In this document: piece by piece, positions 47,998 through 64,000 of the stretch
Numbering within the stretch: the first letter of the stretch is position 1
Layout of the letters: every line of letters begins with the position of its first letter
From: Callorhinus ursinus
Lineage: Eukaryota; Chordata; Mammalia; Carnivora; Otariidae
DNA: 64,000 bases
Assembly (NCBI RefSeq): GCF_003265705.1
Contig: NW_020312894.1
Coordinates: forward strand, 674,727 to 738,726
Direction: 5' to 3'
Notes under the pieces: generated by a model
Seen by the model: only the letters and a program-made list of their open reading frames with translations
Databases searched by the model: none
Told to the model about the DNA's origin: nothing
Translations under genes and position numbers: made by a program

Positions 47998-48037
47998 GGG
48001 CCCCTACGTGGGCCCCTACGTGGGCCCCTACGTGGGC
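47998..48037. repeat. Perfect 12-bp tandem repeat, three copies
   Basis: GGGCCCCTACGT is repeated three times without error, followed by GGGC. The 12-bp period keeps frames open (Gly-Pro-Tyr-Val in one, Gly-Ala-His-Val on the other strand), but no gene is evident. Confidence 0.95.
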
Positions 48038-48589
48038 AACGCCGTGGTGTCGCCTGGGCTGCCTTGGCCTGTCTTCGAGGCGTCTTGGGTCGGAGCATGG
48101 ACGAGGAAGAGCACTGGCCGGGGAAATGCACAGAGCCCCACAAGTTCCACGCTCGATTCTCAAGCAGAAAAAGAAAAAGAACATGTTGGGCCTGACCTGA
48201 ATTGTCTTTACTAAATGAAACCCCATCCAGCAAAAAAAGAACTTTGTGCCCTATTCTTCAAATCTAAGGCTACTGTATAACTAGAAAAATGAGTTTTAAT
48301 ATTTAACACTCTAGGATCTGGAAAATCTCGTACTACATGATGTTGGGAGATACTTCCTTGGGGGGAATAAATATTTTATAAACGCTGTGTGCATGGTGCC
48401 AAGCGTCCCTCTGAATAAACAAAGACACATCTGAGGGTGCTCTGTGGGCGCTAACAGCTGGCTGACGGAACAGGGACTGGAGCCTTCTACCTCCAAGACA
48501 GTGCGTGACTCCAGACCCCGAGCAAAATGGGGGTGTGGGTTTCAGAATCATGTCCGGGCAGAAGCTACTTTATCATGCGTACATATACG
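48038..48589. other. Intergenic sequence, nothing recognised
   Basis: Unique sequence, no supported feature. Confidence 0.45.
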
Positions 48590-48608
48590 TATACACACAC
48601 ACACACAC
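48590..48608. repeat. (AC)n microsatellite
   Basis: An uninterrupted AC run of about nine units, followed by further degenerate CA-type steps to about 48655. Confidence 0.9.
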
Positions 48609-48655
48609 CATACATTATCATGTGTGCACACAGGTACATGTGTGTATACACATTT

Positions 48656-49745
48656 TGTCATGCTTTGAATTTTAAATCTTAGAAAATGTAGACCCAATAC
48701 TTGCCAGAAACCTGCCCTGTGGTCTGCCCTGCACCCTTATCTTCTTGAAAAGGCAAGGTGGAAGCCTTGGTGAGGACATCAGCTGGGAGTGTCCCAGGGA
48801 AAAGAAGCAGCTAGATTTAACAAGAGATATGTCTATTTCTTTTTCACATAAGGCCATCCAGGACCAAGCAGCTGCCCCACAGACGGGAGACCCAGGCTTC
48901 TTCATCCACAGCGTGGAGGCTACCTCCTCACGGCACAAAACGGCTGTTCAAGGTCCAGCCTTCATAGCCACATTTCCACCAGCGGGCAAGAGGAAGACCA
49001 ACCAAGGGGTTGCTCTCCCTGTAAGAATACTCCCTTAAAATTGCTTTTTTTGTTACTTGACCACACGGGCTACAAGGGAGGTGGGAAGTGAGGTAGCCTC
49101 GTGCCTGCCAAAAATCGGAGTCTATCCCTGAGACAGAAGAAGGCAAGGGGAGGAGAGAGCGCGTAAAGAAAGCTGAACAGTACGTGGCGCAGCACGGACT
49201 TCCCCACAGTCTTGAGGCTGGACGGAGGGGAGAGCTAAGCCTTGAACAGTGCTCGACAGTTCCCTCTTCTGTCCGCCCTCCTAGGCTAACCCGGCAGCAC
49301 CCCGGCTCCCCCAGCTGCCAGCCGGTTCACAGCCACCCTGCCCTGGCGCCCCAGGCGGGTGCTCCTCCTCACGCGGCCGGGTCCCAGCTTGGTCCCACTG
49401 GTCCTGGGTCCCAGATGACCGCCCATGGGTATGCTGCAGCTGTTCCACGGTAAATGGCGACTGCAGGGAGTTTTGAAGGGAGTGCAACCATGTGCCCGAT
49501 GCTCCGGAAGAGAGGAGGACCCTGCCGGCCGCCCCTTCCCACTTAGCCACATCCTGGTCTCCCTAGTCTTTGCTTCCTCTGCCTGGCCCAGAGCTGGGGG
49601 GACGTGGGCTCGCAGAGAGCGCTCCTTCACGCCTGGTGCTGCCGCCCTCCCTTGTTCACGCGCCTCCCCGTCTTTGGCGTGGAGCCCCGGCCCGGCCCTC
49701 CTCCCCGCGGAGAGGCAGCCCGCCCTGGGGCCCCACCACACTTCA
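48656..49745. other. Intergenic sequence, nothing recognised
   Basis: Unique sequence. Overlapping open frames on both strands near 49286-49862 have no recognisable family. Confidence 0.5.
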
Positions 49746-51130
49746 CTCACCGCGGGATACCTGCATTGTTTCCACTTCGGGGCTAATATGAACAAAGCTG
49801 CTGTGGACACTCTTGTGCACGGCTTTCTGAGGACACATCAGGCATCTTGGGTAAACCCCTAAAAGTAGGATCCTGGGGTCATAAGGCAGCAGCTTGTTTC
49901 ACTTCATTAAAAACTTTCTGTTTCTCAGTGATTGTACCACTTTTCATTCTCACCGGCCGTGTGTGAAGGTCCCCGCTGGTGTATCTCACCGATATTCATC
50001 ATGGTCAATCTCTTTAATTTCAGCAATTCTAATGGGTCTACAACAGAATCTCATTTTGACTTAAATTTGCATTTCCCTGATTACTCAGGATGCCGAGAGC
50101 CTTTTTATGTGCTTACTTGGTAATCTTAGATCTTCTACTGTTCAGTGTCTACTCACGTCTTCTGTCCAATTTTTGTGTGTGTTGTCTTTCCCTATTGATT
50201 TACTGGGTTTTAAAACTATAACCTGGGTAGAATTTCCATGTCAGGTATGTTTATCGTGAATATTTTCTTCCAATCTGTTCATTTTCTTTACAGTCTTTCA
50301 AATAGCAGAGGTTTTACCTTTGATGAAGACAGCTTTATTTTTTTCCTTGATGGTTTCACTTTCTTGTGCCCTAGCTAAGAAACTTCCAGCTCCAAGATGG
50401 TGTGGTATTTTCTTGCACTCTTACACACACTTCAATTTCCTTCTAAGCCTATGACCTGGCTCTGATGAGGGCTGCTCAGCGTGGCGCGGGGGCTGCGTGT
50501 CCTGGTGCCCATCCACCCCCCAGGTGTTCTGGCACCATTGTGGGAAAGACCACCGTTTTCCCCACTGAATCAGCACGTCTGGCCAGATCAGTGGACTCTG
50601 GACGCGGGATCTGGTTCTGAACTCTGTTCTGCTCCACTGGTCTACACCATCTTCCGTGCTGCCACAGCCTTCCTGTCAGTCTTGAAATGAGGGAGTGTGA
50701 GTCCTCCAATGCTGCTCTTCTCCCTCACGGTCCTCTTGGCCACTCTAGGTTCTCTGTGTTTCCATGGGTATGGTAGGGTCAGCTGTCGACTTCCAGAAAA
50801 AGGTCTGCTGGGCTTGTGACTGGGATTGCTCTGAGCGAGAAGCGTACCTCCGAGGGAAAGGACGTCTTACAAATCCAAATCTTCCGGCCCCCGACCACAG
50901 CCCTCTCTCCATTTCTCTCAACCGTGTTTTGTAGATTTAGTGCAGGGATAGTACACATCTTTTGTTAAATTTATTCCACAGCGGTGTGTTTCGGATGCTA
51001 CTCTAATGGTATGTTTCTGTCCTTTTCCATCTGTTGCTGGTATTTACAGATACAATCCACATTCACATATTGATGCTGTACCCTGTTCCTTGCTAAATTC
51101 CCTTAGCAGTTACATGTTTTTGTAGATGCC
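49746..51130 (-). mobile_element. LINE-1 3'-end and ORF2 fragment, antisense
   Basis: The + strand reads as the complement of an L1M 3' end: GCTAATATGAACAAAGCTGC, then GGATCCTGGGGTCATAAGGC, then GATTGTACCACTTTTCATTC and ATTTGCATTTCCCTGATTAC. It runs on into AT-rich sequence with CTTTGTTGC-like L1 features. This is the nearest L1 to the CFAP46 promoter. No intact frame. Confidence 0.8.
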
Positions 51131-51969
51131 ACAGGATTCTCTACATACACCATCCCATTAGCCAATAGAAACCCATCAACTTTAAAAGGGCTCATTTGTC
51201 TTATTCCTTTAGAAATATCCCTCCCCAGATGACACAGTCCCTGCCTCATCTCTTTCCACTCCACGAGAAGCCAAATTTCTTGAAAAAGTTGTGCACCTCT
51301 TTGTCTCTACTACAGACCCCACTCACTCTCCCACCCCCTCCAGCGCTCTGCCACCCTCCCACCCCCCTTCAGAGAAATGGCTATTCTTGGGTCACTCACA
51401 GCCTCCACCTTGCTAATCCCAGCTGCTGTTTCTCAGTGTTTATCTTACTGCCATCTTGGCCAGATTTGACGTAGCTGATCCCTCCCCCAACACCCTTCCT
51501 CTGGCTCTCCGGGGCTCTGCCCGGCTTCCTTTCCACCTCTCTGCCCCGCCCCCCTGCAGCTCTTCCTGCTGCTCCTGGCCGAGGGGTCTCCAAAGCTGGT
51601 GGTCTCCAGCCCCGCTCCACCCCTGGTGCACTCATCCACACACCAGCATGTCTAGGCAGCTGTGAGCAGACCTGCACCTCCAGGAGCCTTCCTGCAAAGG
51701 TGCACTCTGAATACCTCAGCATCCCGCATGCCCGGACAGAACACTCAGCACCTGCTCCTGAGCTACCACCTGTCCAGCTCTCATCTGGGGCTCCCCATGC
51801 CGGTGCGTGCCCCATCCACCCTTGTGTGTAAGCCCCAGGATTGTGGCCTCTTGGCCGTCTTTGGTCCCACACCTGTCACCCAGACACGCTCTCCCTTCCT
51901 GCCCTGGGTGTGTGCCTGCGGCCTCTTCACCTTCACCGTCTCCAAACCAGTCTTCACCTGGCACCCTCA
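51131..51969. other. Sequence upstream of the CFAP46 promoter
   Basis: Pyrimidine-rich on the + strand (CCCACTCACTCTCCCACCCC), then mixed unique sequence. It may hold an L2 relic but I cannot place one with confidence. No gene is seen on either strand facing away from CFAP46. Confidence 0.45.
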
Positions 51970-52711
51970 GAAAACGCCGAGACCCGGGCGCACCGCGTCC
52001 AGTACCCTCGGGAGGCACCGGCGATCCCACCCTGGCCAGCGCCCTGGAGCCGGGTTCCCGGCGGTCCCGCCCACGCGCCCTCGCGGGCGCCCCTCCCTCC
52101 TGCTCAGGTGCAGTTCTTCCCGCCTTTGTGGGGAGCCTCCTCTCCTCTTGCAAATCTCAGCTCACCCGTCCCGTGCTTGCGCGACCCTCTCAGGGTCCGA
52201 CCCCTAGATAGGCATTCGCTGTTTGCCTGGTGTCCTCTCCGCACGCGGCAGCCGGTGCAGCCCCTGCGTTTCCAGGCTCGCTCAGGCCCCGCCCAGGCAG
52301 GGGCGAACAGCTGTCCGGACGATCCTCGGTCTGTAGGATGCCCGAATCAATGACTGAATGAATGCCCGAGTGAATGAGTTAAGGCAGGCAGGAATACGTT
52401 CCGGAAGCCAGGCCCAGATCCAGGGGCATCCCTGACCTGGGGGACGCGGGCCGCTCGGCTGGAGCATCGCCCCGGGGAGTGGGCAGGGGCCGGTGCGAGT
52501 GGGGTCGCCCGGGCCAGCGTGGGCACGACCCCGACGCGAGCGCACCCTGCCCTCGCTCCACTCCCCTCGCCCCGGGGCTGCGCCCCCGCCCCCACGTCCT
52601 AGTCCGGGAAGGGCGGGAAGAACGCGCGCCGGGTGGTCTCCCGGCGGCGGTTCGCCTCCGGACTAGTGTGGCCCAGTCGCCGACCCGTAGGATCGGCCGG
52701 CGTCCCCCTCG

Positions 52712-52725
52712 GTCGCTAGGCAACC
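52712..52725 (+). promoter_or_regulatory. RFX X-box
   Basis: GTCGCTAGGCAACC fits the X-box, a GTNRCY half-site and an RGYAAC half-site with one base between them. RFX-family factors bind this element in promoters of ciliary genes. It lies 43 bp before the ATG of CFAP46, in the usual X-box zone. Confidence 0.75.
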
Positions 52726-52743
52726 ACCGGCGGCCGGAGAAAA

Positions 52744-52757
52744 CCCAGCGCGCTGGG
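52744..52757. promoter_or_regulatory. Perfect 14-bp palindrome
   Basis: CCCAGCGCGCTGGG is its own reverse complement and lies between the X-box and the ATG. It could be a dimer binding site, or chance in GC-rich sequence. Confidence 0.4.
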
Positions 52758-52767
52758 CCCCGGCGCC

Positions 52768-64000
<11,233 letters not shown>

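Noticed and set aside
1..51969. ADGRA1 5' exons on the minus strand, expected from human gene order
   Set aside because: I looked for its seven-transmembrane N-terminal coding sequence among the minus-strand frames and saw none; the gene probably begins beyond the left edge.

Overview
The window is mammalian nuclear DNA, most probably from a caniform carnivore. The evidence is four tRNA-derived CAN-SINE (SINEC) insertions with the carnivore-type body and AAATAAAT-type tail, many old degraded LINE-1 fragments, MIR/L2-like relics, microsatellites and minisatellites, and one multi-exon gene with GT-AG introns. The species cannot be fixed by eye. The SINEs look like the widespread carnivore type rather than the young dog-specific subfamily.

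The one gene I can support is the 5' part of CFAP46 (also called TTC40), on the + strand from the ATG at 52768 to the right edge. Nine coding exons (966 nt, 322 codons) join in frame through GT-AG splice sites, and the gene continues past the window. CFAP46 is a large TPR-type protein of the axonemal central apparatus of motile cilia and sperm flagella. Its start lies in a CpG-rich promoter with an RFX X-box 43 bp upstream of the ATG, as expected of a ciliary gene. In human this gene lies in the subtelomeric band 10q26.3, and the GC-rich, minisatellite-rich sequence here fits that setting.

Positions 1 to about 51,950 are intergenic: GC-rich unique sequence with no recognisable protein gene. 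This stretch holds L1 pieces at 3.6, 6-7, 13.6-15.5, 17.6-18.1, 40.4-42.3, 44.9-46, 47 and 49.8-51.1 kb. SINEs lie at 6.6, 32.0 and 46.8 kb and MIR relics at 9.4 and 39.7 kb. A CAY/ATC repeat lies at 19.9-20.3 kb, a 38-bp-unit array at 36.1-36.3 kb, and two 10-N assembly gaps at 3831 and 36271. The most striking intergenic structure is a 292-bp AT-rich element present twice in direct orientation 556 bp apart with only four differences (34819-35110 and 35375-35666). Several AT-rich, apparently repeat-free islands in GC-rich surroundings are candidate conserved non-coding elements.

Within CFAP46, intron 4 carries an L2 relic and a full CTCF-type motif. Intron 7 carries a minisatellite of about 1.47 kb with a 33-bp unit. 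Intron 8 carries an LTR, a second old repeat and a SINE with an intact 17-bp target-site duplication. No CRISPR, prokaryotic, viral or toxin gene is seen. I found no undescribed gene system. The best leads are the duplicated AT-rich element and the intron-7 minisatellite.
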